The notes under the pieces were generated by a model, which saw only the letters and a program-made list of their open reading frames with translations, made no database searches and was not told the origin of the DNA. A stretch of 48,184 nt of DNA from a virus: positions 1-48,184 of the IMG/VR virus record IMGVR_UViG_3300037042_002106; one strand, given 5' to 3'. Positions 25,397 through 31,825 of the stretch are shown in pieces (positions within the stretch are counted from its first letter, which is position 1; every line of letters starts with the position of its first letter). A program made the position numbers and the translations under genes.

Positions 25397-25990
25397 TTAA
25401 ACTTGACTTATAAGGATTCGTGCACTTGGTATCATCGGAACTGTGCCGGTTGCTACAACAGACTGTAAAGAAATGTACGATGTACTTGTTTTGTAAGCTA
25501 TTGACACAATATCTGCTGCTGTAAAATCGTAAATATAACTTAGATTAAAAGTTACATTACCATTGCCTAAATTAGCACTATAATTTTCTATATAAGCAGG
25601 TCCAATATCAACTCCATTTACTCTTAACCAAAATCTAAATTCTCCACCGGAAACTGAGCCTTTTAAGGTAAAAGAACAATCAACACGATAATACCCCCCA
25701 TTGCCAATTTGAATCCCGGTAAATGTAGGACCTCCACTTGGTAATGGAGTAAGTCCTGTAGTTGCAAATTGAGTTGTATCAAAGGTAATAGTCGTATCTG
25801 TATTAACTACAGGAACCTGATTAACAGAACTATAAAGACTCGCCTTTTGAGTGATTTGAGGATACAAAGACAGTATCTGAGACAACTCAAAATTCTCAGT
25901 CTCATTGTTATTGTTCACGTTTGTGCCTATCACCATATCCATTAGGTCAGCCGGTGAAGGAACCACATTGTATGTACTAATCTTTGCCAT
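25397..25990 (-). CDS. Short tail fibre-like protein, shares anchor with its neighbour
   Basis: A 197-aa protein. Residues 1-45 (MAKISTYNVVPSPADLMDMV, IGTNV...TENFELSQI) parallel the N-terminus of the 777-aa fibre; the rest is a single C1q/TNF-like beta domain (GGYYRVDCSFTLKGSVSGGE, FRFWLRVNGVDIG, YIYDFTAADIVSIAYKTSTS). I infer a trimeric short fibre or fibre-tip protein using the same docking site as the long one. 14-nt gap between the two genes. Confidence 0.6.
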   Translation of the reverse strand: MAKISTYNVVPSPADLMDMVIGTNVNNNNETENFELSQILSLYPQITQKASLYSSVNQVPVVNTDTTITFDTTQFATTGLTPLPSGGPTFTGIQIGNGGYYRVDCSFTLKGSVSGGEFRFWLRVNGVDIGPAYIENYSANLGNGNVTFNLSYIYDFTAADIVSIAYKTSTSYISLQSVVATGTVPMIPSARILISQV

Positions 25991-25999
25991 CGCTTTTGC

Positions 26000-26341
26000 T
26001 TAGTTTAAAGTTAACAGATACAAGACCTTGTCAACTAAGTCAAGCATCTCGTCAATGATGTTTTGAAGTTCAGAAGGGTAATTAGCCCTCTCTGTATCAA
26101 GAATAGAACGCAACTCCTTCAAGTGGGTAGTTGAATCCATTACTTTAGACTCAGGGATGACAATCTCGACTCTTTTAGCAAAGCCAAAATAAGCCTCGGT
26201 GAACTTGTCTGTCAATTCAAGAATCTCATCATAATAATGATTCAAAGCCTTATGCTCCGCAAACGATGTTGTCTGAAGATGAGCGATGTGCATCGCATCT
26301 CTTGAGTGGAACAAAGTCCCGATAAATTTTCCCGGTGTCAT
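26000..26341 (-). CDS. Helical protein of unknown function (113 aa)
   Basis: A 113-aa, mainly helical protein (GKFIGTLFHSRDAMHIAHLQ; LEHKALNHYYDEILELTDKF). His-rich near the N-terminus, where IAHLQTTSFAEHKALNHYYD resembles a ferritin-like or DUF-type phage helical bundle of about this length. It sits between a fibre gene and a small coiled-coil gene. No function can be assigned. Confidence 0.5.
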   Translation of the reverse strand: MTPGKFIGTLFHSRDAMHIAHLQTTSFAEHKALNHYYDEILELTDKFTEAYFGFAKRVEIVIPESKVMDSTTHLKELRSILDTERANYPSELQNIIDEMLDLVDKVLYLLTLN

Positions 26342-26342
26342 A

Positions 26343-26579
26343 TTAGTCTTGTTTTTTTGTTACTTCTCCTGTTTGAACATTGATAACAGAATCCTGACCA
26401 TACTTCTCAATCAATCCAATTTCGTGCTTAGCAAACTCTCCTCTCAAAACCTCAATTGATTTTAAGATGTTTTGCTTCTGCATCTCTAAATCTCCAAGAG
26501 CCATTTTAGCTTTTGTAAATTCATTGTTCATTTCTTGGATTTTACCAAGTTCTTCTTTCGATAAAATTGTCTTTTCCAT
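26343..26579 (-). CDS. Small coiled-coil protein (78 aa)
   Basis: A 78-aa protein with a heptad-like helix over residues 5-55 (LSKEELGKIQEMNNEFTKAK) and a short C-terminal beta tail. It begins a unit after a TATATTTG promoter and the AATCAAATCAAATG leader. Unknown function. Confidence 0.5.
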   Translation of the reverse strand: MEKTILSKEELGKIQEMNNEFTKAKMALGDLEMQKQNILKSIEVLRGEFAKHEIGLIEKYGQDSVINVQTGEVTKKQD

Positions 26580-26600
26580 TTGATTTGATTTTATTTTTTA

Positions 26601-26608
26601 CAAATATA
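26601..26608 (-). promoter_or_regulatory. -7 promoter element (TATATTTG)
   Basis: On the minus strand TATATTTG lies 22 nt before the ATG at 26,579 within the 35-nt gap after the holin-like gene, suggesting a late promoter for the fibre genes. Confidence 0.55.
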
Positions 26609-26614
26609 GTAAAT

Positions 26615-27085
26615 TTATGGATGCACGTTCTTCTTAATGGCACTTCCGAAGTAGTAGCCAAAGATAGATAGCACAACGCCTTCTGAAATTCCAATAAGAT
26701 GTATCCATATCTCTTTATTTTGCTCAGGTATAGCCAAGAACACAATCGCATAAACGATAAAGCAGAACACACTTAACCCAACAAGCCCCGTTAAAAGAAA
26801 AAGGAAGTCAAACTTCCCGGTCTTAGCTATCTCTACCTCTCTCAGCCTTGCTGATTCACGGTCTTTAACCTCAATCTCAAACGCCTCAATAGATTTTGAC
26901 AACTCTTCCATCGCTAACGCCTTCTCCTCAGGGGTCAACTCATCTGAAGATGAGATGAGGTTTTTAACCACACCAAACACACCATTAGACGGGAGTATAT
27001 CCCCAACAACATCTAATATCTTTGGAGCCTTTTGGGTTAAAAACTTCCCAACCTTTGTTTCTTTAAATTTCTTTTTTTCAGGCAT
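26615..27085 (-). CDS. Membrane protein, holin-like
   Basis: A 156-aa protein with a charged, helical N-terminal 90 residues (KKKFKETKVGKFLTQKAPKI; LTPEEKALAMEELSKSIEAF) and two transmembrane helices near the C-terminus (FLFLLTGLVGLSVFCFIVYA and IGISEGVVLSIFGYYFGSAI). It lies 1 nt after the M15 peptidase gene. A two-helix membrane protein next to an endolysin is most simply a holin, though the long charged N-terminal part is unusual; a regulatory or virion membrane role is the alternative. Confidence 0.6.
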   Translation of the reverse strand: MPEKKKFKETKVGKFLTQKAPKILDVVGDILPSNGVFGVVKNLISSSDELTPEEKALAMEELSKSIEAFEIEVKDRESARLREVEIAKTGKFDFLFLLTGLVGLSVFCFIVYAIVFLAIPEQNKEIWIHLIGISEGVVLSIFGYYFGSAIKKNVHP

Positions 27086-27086
27086 A

Positions 27087-27551
27087 TCAATCTTTTATTT
27101 CAAAGTGCATCCAATCGTAGTTTTTTTCACGACCTAAAGAGATAAAACCGTGATTGTAAAAAGTATCAATCATAGCCTTATACTCAGGACGTGCAAACCT
27201 CGCTGTCGCACTCGTTTCTTTCAATGTATTACGTGCCGGGTCTAAATCAATAGCTATCCCCCAAGAGTGCATAGACATTTTAGTTCCACCACGCATCTTT
27301 CGATAGTTAAAACAACCGCCAAACAAGTCAATTCCCAACTCTTTAATCTTATCATACCCATAATGGATAAGCAACTCGTTAAAAACTGCCTTAAACTTTT
27401 CAGCCACCAAGCTATGACACATCATTGTTTTTACCGTGCTGTCAGTGTCCCAAGCTATTCGCATAGGGTAAGGCAACTCGATTTTTACCAAGTATCCCGT
27501 ACCTGTGACATTGGGTGTCCCATATTTCTTTGTAGCATACTGAGTTGTCAT
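27087..27551 (-). CDS. Endolysin, peptidase M15 (VanY/D-Ala-D-Ala carboxypeptidase-like)
   Basis: A 154-aa zinc peptidase with the signature [17 protein letters not shown] (S-x-H-x-x-G-x-A-x-D, giving the first His and Asp zinc ligands) and the C-terminal WMHFEIKD that supplies the last His. Such M15 enzymes cut peptide cross-links of peptidoglycan. There is no signal peptide, so release needs a holin, and three small membrane proteins flank the gene. Its stop side is separated by 1 nt from the holin-like gene and its start overlaps the preceding small gene. Confidence 0.8.
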   Translation of the reverse strand: MTTQYATKKYGTPNVTGTGYLVKIELPYPMRIAWDTDSTVKTMMCHSLVAEKFKAVFNELLIHYGYDKIKELGIDLFGGCFNYRKMRGGTKMSMHSWGIAIDLDPARNTLKETSATARFARPEYKAMIDTFYNHGFISLGREKNYDWMHFEIKD

Positions 27552-27685
27552 CGTCCTTGACCTTTATACGGTTTTTTATATAGCTTACTCGACTTTAACG
27601 TACTTGTCTTTGTCTTAGCTGCTACGCCCTTCTTTTTTGCTTTCTTTTTGAAAGATGAGTCTGTTGAAATCTTTGCTTTTGCCAT
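27548..27685 (-). CDS. Very small basic protein (45 aa)
   Basis: An ATG at 27,685 opens a 45-aa frame, [20 protein letters not shown] followed by [20 protein letters not shown] and a short basic tail. About a third of residues are Lys or Arg. The ATG overlaps the stop of the upstream gene (TAATG) and its TGA overlaps the peptidase ATG (ATGA), and this tight coupling is the main evidence for its reality. The MAKAK start recurs in the basic protein cluster at 30,000-31,000. Confidence 0.6.
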   Translation of the reverse strand: MAKAKISTDSSFKKKAKKKGVAAKTKTSTLKSSKLYKKPYKGQGR

Positions 27686-27978
27686 TACTTAGAAGTTAAA
27701 AATTCAACAATAACTTTTAAAGCCCCTATCCCAAACAAGGTAACAAGTGCATAAAAATATGCTTTGTATTTTCGCAGTTGGTCTTTAATCTCATCCAATT
27801 CATCTTTCATTTCTTTGAAATCTGATAGCAAACCTCCTGAGTCTTTGTCGATAGGGTTCCCGGCTAACAAGGTATGAATATCCTTAAGCATAGTTTTCAT
27901 TTCAGACACCTCTCCCTTGATGGTTTTTAGTTCCTGTTCCATTGAGTCGAGTCTGAGATTTTCTTGCATTGTGCTCAT
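27685..27978 (-). CDS. Coiled-coil membrane-anchored protein, holin/spanin-like
   Basis: I place the start at 27,978 (MSTMQENLRLDSMEQELKTI), 97 aa, because a start at 28,002 would overlap the upstream gene. Residues 5-70 form a coiled coil (MEQELKTIKGEVSEMKTMLK; FKEMKDELDEIKDQLRKYKA), and the C-terminus is one transmembrane helix (FYALVTLFGIGALKVIVEFL). This resembles XhlA-type lysis proteins that sit beside endolysin genes. A role in lysis is likely but not shown. Confidence 0.55.
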   Translation of the reverse strand: MSTMQENLRLDSMEQELKTIKGEVSEMKTMLKDIHTLLAGNPIDKDSGGLLSDFKEMKDELDEIKDQLRKYKAYFYALVTLFGIGALKVIVEFLTSK

Positions 27979-27988
27979 AATTTTCTTT

Positions 27989-28471
27989 TTACCAAAGAGC
28001 AATTACTAATGTTGCTGTTGATGCTGAAGCTAATTTAATAACTTGAACAGGAAGAACAGTTCCCACAGGAACTCCTGTAAATGTTACAATGTCACCACTT
28101 ATAGTGGTTACTACCAATGTGCCTGACCCTCCAACATACAAAAAACAACCGGCATTACCGATTGTAGTCTGAGAAGATGCTTGATATACAACATACGCTT
28201 TAGCCGTAGCAGCAAATATGTCTGCATTTAAAACAAGCGTAGTCTGATTTGTAACAGAAACAACTGTTGCCGCAGTCCCATCAGTAGTATTGTAAACAAT
28301 ATCTCCGGGGGCAATAGCGTTTGTTACAAATGTTGCCGCAGAATTAATCAATTGATTTGTAGCAGTAGCAGTGTTTGTCCCTGATGCAGCATCAGCAGGA
28401 TAAGGTATGTTTGCATTATCAGACTTGATAACAGGCAACGCTCTTGAAAATTGTGATTTGAATACTGACAT
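27989..28471 (-). CDS. Virion decoration or fibre-like protein (160 aa)
   Basis: A 160-aa, Ala/Thr/Val-rich beta protein with one Cys, starting MSVFKSQFSRALPVIKSDNA and containing TNQLINSAATFVTNAIAPGD followed by IVYNTTDGTAATVVSV. The pattern resembles beta-sandwich virion decoration proteins in marine and Bacteroidota phages. It is a structural candidate placed by composition and context. Confidence 0.5.
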   Translation of the reverse strand: MSVFKSQFSRALPVIKSDNANIPYPADAASGTNTATATNQLINSAATFVTNAIAPGDIVYNTTDGTAATVVSVTNQTTLVLNADIFAATAKAYVVYQASSQTTIGNAGCFLYVGGSGTLVVTTISGDIVTFTGVPVGTVLPVQVIKLASASTATLVIALW

Positions 28472-28476
28472 AATCT

Positions 28477-28683
28477 TTATTTATTATCGTTGTTATAAAA
28501 TACTTTATTGACTAACAAGTTTGGATTATTCAGTCTCTCCTTCCTCTCTTCGCAACCACAATCTTTGCCCGTAGCCTCAGAAATCTTGTCTACGACCTTT
28601 TTAATGCCTGTTGCAGTAGTAATCTTTTCGATTGTATCTCCAAGACCTTTACCCTTCCATTTATCACGATGAATAATTGCCAT
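28477..28683 (-). CDS. Small conserved-looking protein (68 aa) with CxC motif
   Basis: A 68-aa protein, KGKGLGDTIEKITTATGIKK followed by VVDKISEATGKDCGCEERKE. The TATGIKKVVDKISEATGKDCGC segment is amphipathic and ends in a Cys-x-Cys pair; the pattern is familiar from small proteins in lysis/holin regions of Bacteroidota phages, function unknown. It is followed 1 nt later by the next gene. Confidence 0.5.
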   Translation of the reverse strand: MAIIHRDKWKGKGLGDTIEKITTATGIKKVVDKISEATGKDCGCEERKERLNNPNLLVNKVFYNNDNK

Positions 28684-28684
28684 A

Positions 28685-28870
28685 CTATGCTATAAATTTT
28701 TCCGCTTTTATTCGACCATACACAGCAAGTGCCAATCCAATAATCTCAACGATTTCAGATGACACATCGGGAATGTATAAATTAAAAATGTTCTTAGAAA
28801 TCAATCCCAAGAACGCAATTATAACGCCCCAAATTGTTTTTGATAAGTACCACGATTTTACTTGTTCCAT
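28685..28870 (-). CDS. Small membrane protein, holin candidate
   Basis: I place the start at 28,870 (MEQVKSWYLSKTIWGVIIAF), 61 aa; an extra 7 residues are possible. Two hydrophobic helices (TIWGVIIAFLGLISKNIF and IVEIIGLALAVYGRIKAE) with a basic C-terminus. The SKTIWG start is common in small phage holins. It lies near the endolysin gene, with a promoter element just upstream. Confidence 0.55.
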   Translation of the reverse strand: MEQVKSWYLSKTIWGVIIAFLGLISKNIFNLYIPDVSSEIVEIIGLALAVYGRIKAEKFIA

Positions 28871-28888
28871 TTTCTTAAATTTATTATA

Positions 28889-28896
28889 CAAATGTA
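28889..28896 (-). promoter_or_regulatory. -7 promoter element (TACATTTG)
   Basis: Minus-strand TACATTTG, 19 nt before the ATG at 28,870, matches TAnnTTTG. It could start a lysis-module transcript. Confidence 0.4.
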
Positions 28897-29232
28897 TTAA
28901 ATTTTTGAGACTCTTTTTCCCATCCCAACTCTTGACTTCTCAGCCTTCTTTGCCGATAACATTGAAGGAGATATTTCACTCTTTGTCTTTGGTGTCTTTG
29001 AAGACACTCTTTTTGATGGACGACAATACTCGTTCTTGCCTCCTGCCCCACAAGGTTTCCCCGTTCTTGTGTCAACCCATTTCTCAGCTTGCCACCTTTT
29101 TAGTGAAGTACCCTCAGCCCCTTTTCTTACACTCCCCGACTCTTTTCTACATTTAGCAATAGCTTGAGATGCTCTCGCTGACGGGAACACATCATATTGT
29201 GCCTTTACTTTTTTGTAGCAAGCGTCTTTCAT
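28897..29232 (-). CDS. DUF5872-like small basic protein
   Basis: A 111-aa, Lys/Arg/Ser-rich protein. Residues 1-36 (MKDACYKKVKAQYDVFPSAR, ASQAIAKCRKESGSV) and residues 45-70 (KRWQAEKWVDTRTGKPCGAG followed by GKNEYCRPSKR) have the look of the DUF5872 type of phage and giant-virus proteins with paired Cys. The C-terminal 40 residues are basic and low in complexity. The gene carries an exact copy of the 16-bp palindrome, encoding VSSKT. It follows the previous gene with an ATGA overlap. Confidence 0.55.
   Translation of the reverse strand: MKDACYKKVKAQYDVFPSARASQAIAKCRKESGSVRKGAEGTSLKRWQAEKWVDTRTGKPCGAGGKNEYCRPSKRVSSKTPKTKSEISPSMLSAKKAEKSRVGMGKRVSKI
28992..29007 (-). repeat. 16-bp palindrome (exact), inside the DUF5872-like gene
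   Basis: GTGTCTTCAAAGACAC on the transcript strand, encoding part of RVSSKTPK. Exact copy of the dispersed repeat. Confidence 0.9.
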
Positions 29233-29354
29233 TTCTTTTTCTTTTTTACTACCGGGCTTACATTACCTTTAAGAAACTTCATAGGTCCATCTAACGATTT
29301 CTTAGACTCAAACTTAGCAGCCTTCTTTATGATTTTTTTCATTGCTGTTGACAT
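29229..29354 (-). CDS. Very small basic protein (41 aa)
   Basis: An ATG at 29,354 opens a 41-aa frame, MSTAMKKIIKKAAKFESKKS followed by LDGPMKFLKGNVSPVVKKKKK, ending in TGA that overlaps the next ATG (ATGA). About one third of residues are Lys. The coupling at the stop and the 4-nt gap on the other side support it. Like the other small basic proteins here it may bind DNA or RNA. Confidence 0.5.
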   Translation of the reverse strand: MSTAMKKIIKKAAKFESKKSLDGPMKFLKGNVSPVVKKKKK

Positions 29355-29358
29355 ATCT

Positions 29359-29649
29359 TTAGTATTTACCTTTTCTGCCTTTAGGATTGCTTGTCGTTGA
29401 ACCTCCGGGACCTGCCCATAGGTTTTTACAAGCCCAATATCTTGGGGTCAATTTATCTGTTGCACTATCGCACCCGTGTCTTGCCTTGAAACTCTTACGA
29501 GCCGCAGCACTATAGTTGTTGCCATACCCTTTTGCCCCAAAATGGAGCAACTTCTCCTCGCCATTAGCACAGGCTTTAACCATTTTTTTCTTGCCGGGTC
29601 TATCTGAAGGAACCGGACGGTTACACTTCATCTTTGATTTATCTGCCAT
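29359..29649 (-). CDS. Small basic Cys-containing protein (96 aa)
   Basis: A 96-aa basic protein: residues 7-30 (MKCNRPVPSDRPGKKKMVKA), then GAKGYGNNYSAAARKSFKAR and HGCDSATDKLTPRYWACKNL. Four Cys and a GRKGKY tail. The pattern is seen in small capsid-associated or DNA-binding phage proteins of unknown role. It is the first gene downstream of the noncoding structured region. Confidence 0.55.
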   Translation of the reverse strand: MADKSKMKCNRPVPSDRPGKKKMVKACANGEEKLLHFGAKGYGNNYSAAARKSFKARHGCDSATDKLTPRYWACKNLWAGPGGSTTSNPKGRKGKY

Positions 29650-29670
29650 AGCACTATTGTTTTCAAATTT

Positions 29671-30056
29671 AAAAACAGGGTTCTTGGCGAAGTGTCATTC
29701 ATCTTGACCTTTCGGTCTCAATGTCCCAACCTTTTGTTTTATCCTACTACCTAAGTAGCGATACAGATAAAACTTTAAAAGGTAAGTGCTAAGGTTACAC
29801 TTAAACACTACGACAAGCAGACTGCCGCACATTGCACTCAGGTCTTGCAACCCTTCAACCCTCGGTTTCCCTCAGGCTTATGAGCGGCTCCTTCCGACTT
29901 TGCTTAGGCTCCATACGGGGTGATGCCAACTCAATGCCGCCACGACAATCCTTTTAACCCTGTATAATCAAGGACTCTACCTGACATTCCGGTTTCCCGA
30001 AATGGTGAACAGGGGCTTTTACACCCCTGCCCACAACACAGGCTTTATCCTTGATT
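29671..30056 (-). ncRNA. Candidate large structured noncoding RNA (about 390 nt)
   Basis: No gene of useful length lies between 29,650 and 30,044. On the minus strand two closed domains are visible. Domain 1 is closed by 9 bp (30,048-30,056 with 29,966-29,974) and holds a CAGGGG/CCCCTG hairpin (30,010-30,029) and an 8-bp hairpin with a GAAA tetraloop (29,985-30,004). Domain 2 is closed by the perfect 8-bp helix ACAGGGTT/AACCCTGT (29,956-29,963 with 29,675-29,682), which is followed by five T, like a terminator. Inside it are the nested helix ACCTTTT/AAAAGGT plus GTTTTATC/GATAAAAC (29,729-29,783) and a GACC-GAAA-GGTC hairpin (29,706-29,717). GC content is higher than in the flanks. The first strand of domain 1 overlaps the end of the 60-aa gene. 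It does not match tRNA, tmRNA, RNase P RNA or a group I/II intron by eye. Confidence 0.65.
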
Positions 30057-30227
30057 AATAGGTGTGCGGAAGTCACGACTTCCGTAGCCTGAATCCTCCT
30101 TTGCAGGAGCAGGCTCATTCAAAATTATTGGAGCAACCTCTTGCACACCTGTGGGTGTGGTTTCAGGAGTCGTCTCTTCTACCAATCCTGATTCAGGAGT
30201 TGTTTCAGTTGTTTTCTTAACAGCCAT
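30045..30227 (-). CDS. Thr/Pro/Glu-rich small protein (60 aa)
   Basis: A 60-aa low-complexity protein: MAVKKTTETTPESGLVEETT, then PETTPTGVQEVAPIILNEPA, ending SRDFRTPINQG. No domain is recognised. Its last three codons and stop form the 5' strand of the first helix of the noncoding RNA candidate, so the two features may be linked in expression. Confidence 0.5.
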   Translation of the reverse strand: MAVKKTTETTPESGLVEETTPETTPTGVQEVAPIILNEPAPAKEDSGYGSRDFRTPINQG

Positions 30228-30246
30228 TTCTGATTTTTTTTAACGA

Positions 30247-30456
30247 TTAACAATAAGGATTACTTCCCTTCATCCCCATTTTACCTTTTGTCTTTGAAAC
30301 AAGCGATGCAGCACCTCCCGCTTTCACGACAGCACCTGCTTTACCTTTTGCCATACCACCGTGCTCGGTGATGCGGCTACCTAACTTGTCACCGGTTGTT
30401 GGCATCTGCATACGAGATGAAGCCGGCAAGTTTGGAGTGTCTTTTACTTTTGCCAT
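30247..30456 (-). CDS. Small basic Gly/Lys-rich protein (69 aa), paralogue of the next
   Basis: A 69-aa protein, MAKVKDTPNLPASSRMQMPT, then Gly/Lys/Ala-rich sequence (KGKAGAVVKAGGAASLVSKT; KGKMGMKGSNPYC). The start MAKVKDTPNLPASSR is nearly the same as MAKAKSTNNLPAASK in the adjacent 51-aa protein, so the two are probably paralogues. The basic, flexible composition resembles nucleic-acid condensing peptides. Confidence 0.55.
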   Translation of the reverse strand: MAKVKDTPNLPASSRMQMPTTGDKLGSRITEHGGMAKGKAGAVVKAGGAASLVSKTKGKMGMKGSNPYC

Positions 30457-30457
30457 T

Positions 30458-30613
30458 TTAGTATTTTTTACTTTTGATTGATTTCATTGCACCTTTCATA
30501 GCACCTTTTACAGCACCCTTAAGAGCACCTTTGATTGCAGGCTTTGCAGCCGCAGCCGGAGACTTCAATTTTGAAGCAGCAGGCAGATTGTTTGTGGATT
30601 TAGCTTTTGCCAT
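30458..30613 (-). CDS. Histone H1-like Lys/Ala peptide (51 aa)
   Basis: ATG at 30,613; 51 aa. After MAKAKSTNNLPAASKLKSPA come four tandem KGA-type units (IKGALKGAVKGAMKGAMKSI), an H1-tail-like Lys/Ala repeat, and a basic end. The gene fits exactly between its neighbours (1 nt from the next ATG). It probably binds DNA by charge; inferred from composition. Confidence 0.55.
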   Translation of the reverse strand: MAKAKSTNNLPAASKLKSPAAAAKPAIKGALKGAVKGAMKGAMKSIKSKKY

Positions 30614-30643
30614 TTTTATTTATTTTTTGAATTAGAAAATATG

Positions 30644-30910
30644 TTATGATTTTGTAAGCTGTTGACCCATACTTGGCTGTAATTTACTTAATCCTGAAAT
30701 ACGACTTGAAAGAGCAGGACCCCTCTTAGATTTTGCAGTCGCAATCTGCTGTTTCAATTTTGTATTCTGAGCAGCAAGAGCCTTTTCCTTGTCCGACTTA
30801 AACTTATTGGTATTAATCTCAGCGATTTTTTCAGTAAGCGTCTTTGGCTTCTGTTCAGTTTTTTTGTCAGTAGTAGTAGCTGTCGTAGTGGCTGTCGTAG
30901 TGGTTGGCAT
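30644..30910 (-). CDS. Thr-rich N-terminus, helical small protein (88 aa)
   Basis: An 88-aa protein starting with alternating Thr and Ala (MPTTTTATTTATTTDKK), followed by a Lys/Gln/Ala-rich helix (LTEKIAEINTNKFKSDKEKA) and a basic C-terminus (SKRGPALSSRISGLSKLQPS). Part of the small basic cluster. Function unknown. Confidence 0.5.
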   Translation of the reverse strand: MPTTTTATTTATTTDKKTEQKPKTLTEKIAEINTNKFKSDKEKALAAQNTKLKQQIATAKSKRGPALSSRISGLSKLQPSMGQQLTKS

Positions 30911-30911
30911 A

Positions 30912-31085
30912 TTACATCATTTGTTGAGGTTGAGGAGTAGCCGCCAATGGCATATCAGGTCTTCCCTGCGGCATTACTTGTTGTGGACTCTTTTGAGCAG
31001 GCTGCTTTGCAGCTACTTTCGCAACAGGCTTTGCAGCTTTAGTTGGGAATTTCTGTGTTTTTTTGCTTGCGACTTTCTTTTTCAT
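30912..31085 (-). CDS. Basic Pro/Gln-rich small protein (57 aa)
   Basis: ATG at 31,085, 57 aa: MKKKVASKKTQKFPTKAAKP, then VAKVAAKQPAQKSPQQVMPQ and a Pro/Gln/Met-rich tail. The Lys/Ala/Pro composition is histone-tail-like. It is the first gene of a minus-strand unit and has a TATATTTG promoter element 19 nt upstream, which supports the start. Confidence 0.55.
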   Translation of the reverse strand: MKKKVASKKTQKFPTKAAKPVAKVAAKQPAQKSPQQVMPQGRPDMPLAATPQPQQMM

Positions 31086-31103
31086 ACGACTTTATTGATT
31101 GTT

Positions 31104-31111
31104 CAAATATA
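31104..31111 (-). promoter_or_regulatory. -7 promoter element (TATATTTG) for the small basic gene cluster
   Basis: Minus-strand TATATTTG, 19 nt before the ATG at 31,085, in the divergent gap between this gene and the plus-strand 147-aa gene. A weak plus-strand TAACTTCG lies nearby at about 31,127, so the gap may hold back-to-back promoters. Confidence 0.55.
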
Positions 31112-31158
31112 GTAAATGAATTTATTAACTTCGCAACAAAGATAATAAATTAAATCAA

Positions 31159-31602
31159 ATGAAATCGAAGGCGAATGACTACCTCAAATATTGGAGGGTA
31201 ATACGATATTTTTACAAAGCAAAGTACGGTCTGAATCAAGCTGACCTTGATATGCTTCTCTTCCTCTACTCAGAATCTTACTTCAGTAAAAACAAGTTTA
31301 TTGAGTTCGATGAACTACTTTCTTGGGACGAAGACCGGTTTGACCGCTTGCTCCGTGACGGATGGATTGTGGTGTTCCGCAAACGGATGGGACATCGCAA
31401 AGCATTGTACGAACTTTCGTACAAAGGAACACGGCTCGTTACTGAAATCTATAAAAAACTAAACGGGGATGAAATCCCCGTCAGTACGTCTTACAACCCA
31501 ATGTTTCAGAAGAACGTCTCATACTCCGATAAGGTATACCGCAATATGATTGTTCAGATGAACGCCGCTATACGACAACAACGACATCAGACTCCCGAAT
31601 AA
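31159..31602 (+). CDS. Possible winged-helix transcriptional regulator
   Basis: A 147-aa protein, the only clear plus-strand gene in the left arm. Residues 1-85 (YLKYWRVIRYFYKAKYGLNQ; ADLDMLLFLYSESYF; DELLSWDEDRFDRLLRDGWI) have the helix pattern of a winged helix-turn-helix: a helix-turn-helix then a beta wing (VVFRKRMGHRKALYELSYKG). An AATCAAATG leader precedes it. A lone gene on the opposite strand beside a divergent promoter suggests a regulator of the late unit. Its 3' end overlaps the groES gene tail-to-tail by 35 nt. Confidence 0.5.
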   Translation: MKSKANDYLKYWRVIRYFYKAKYGLNQADLDMLLFLYSESYFSKNKFIEFDELLSWDEDRFDRLLRDGWIVVFRKRMGHRKALYELSYKGTRLVTEIYKKLNGDEIPVSTSYNPMFQKNVSYSDKVYRNMIVQMNAAIRQQRHQTPE

Positions 31603-31825
31603 TCGTGTACTGTTCGTCATTGATTATCATCGTAAAGCCGTGAGTCTTATCGTAGTAGATGGTGTCGAGTTTCTCGATTGCCGAAACGTCAGTGCCCGGC
31701 TCAACCACAACGGCTTTCTTGTACCGCAACTGATTGGCATCTTCCCCTGAAAGGAATAGACCTGACTTGGTCTTGATTTCCTCATCTACGTTCTGAACAA
31801 CAATGTATTTTCCTATTGGTTTCAT
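31568..31825 (-). CDS. groES: GroES-like co-chaperonin
   Basis: I place the start at 31,825 (MKPIGKYIVVQNVDEEIKTK), 85 aa. It shows the GroES barrel plan: N-terminal strand KYIVVQNVDEE, a mobile-loop region (IKTKSGLFLSGEDANQLRYK), the hairpin KAVVVEPGTDVSAI, then TIYYDKTHGFTMIINDEQYT and the terminal strand IIRESDVVVV. It lies in one minus-strand unit with a RyR-domain gene and groEL, so it probably partners the phage GroEL in folding virion proteins. Shorter than host GroES (usually 95-97 aa). Confidence 0.7.
   Translation of the reverse strand: MKPIGKYIVVQNVDEEIKTKSGLFLSGEDANQLRYKKAVVVEPGTDVSAIEKLDTIYYDKTHGFTMIINDEQYTIIRESDVVVVV

Noticed and set aside
29671-30056. Group I or group II intron, tmRNA or RNase P RNA
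   Set aside because: I could not find the group I core, a group II domain V with its usual AGC triad, a tag reading frame or the RNase P signature words; flanking genes also do not look like split exons.
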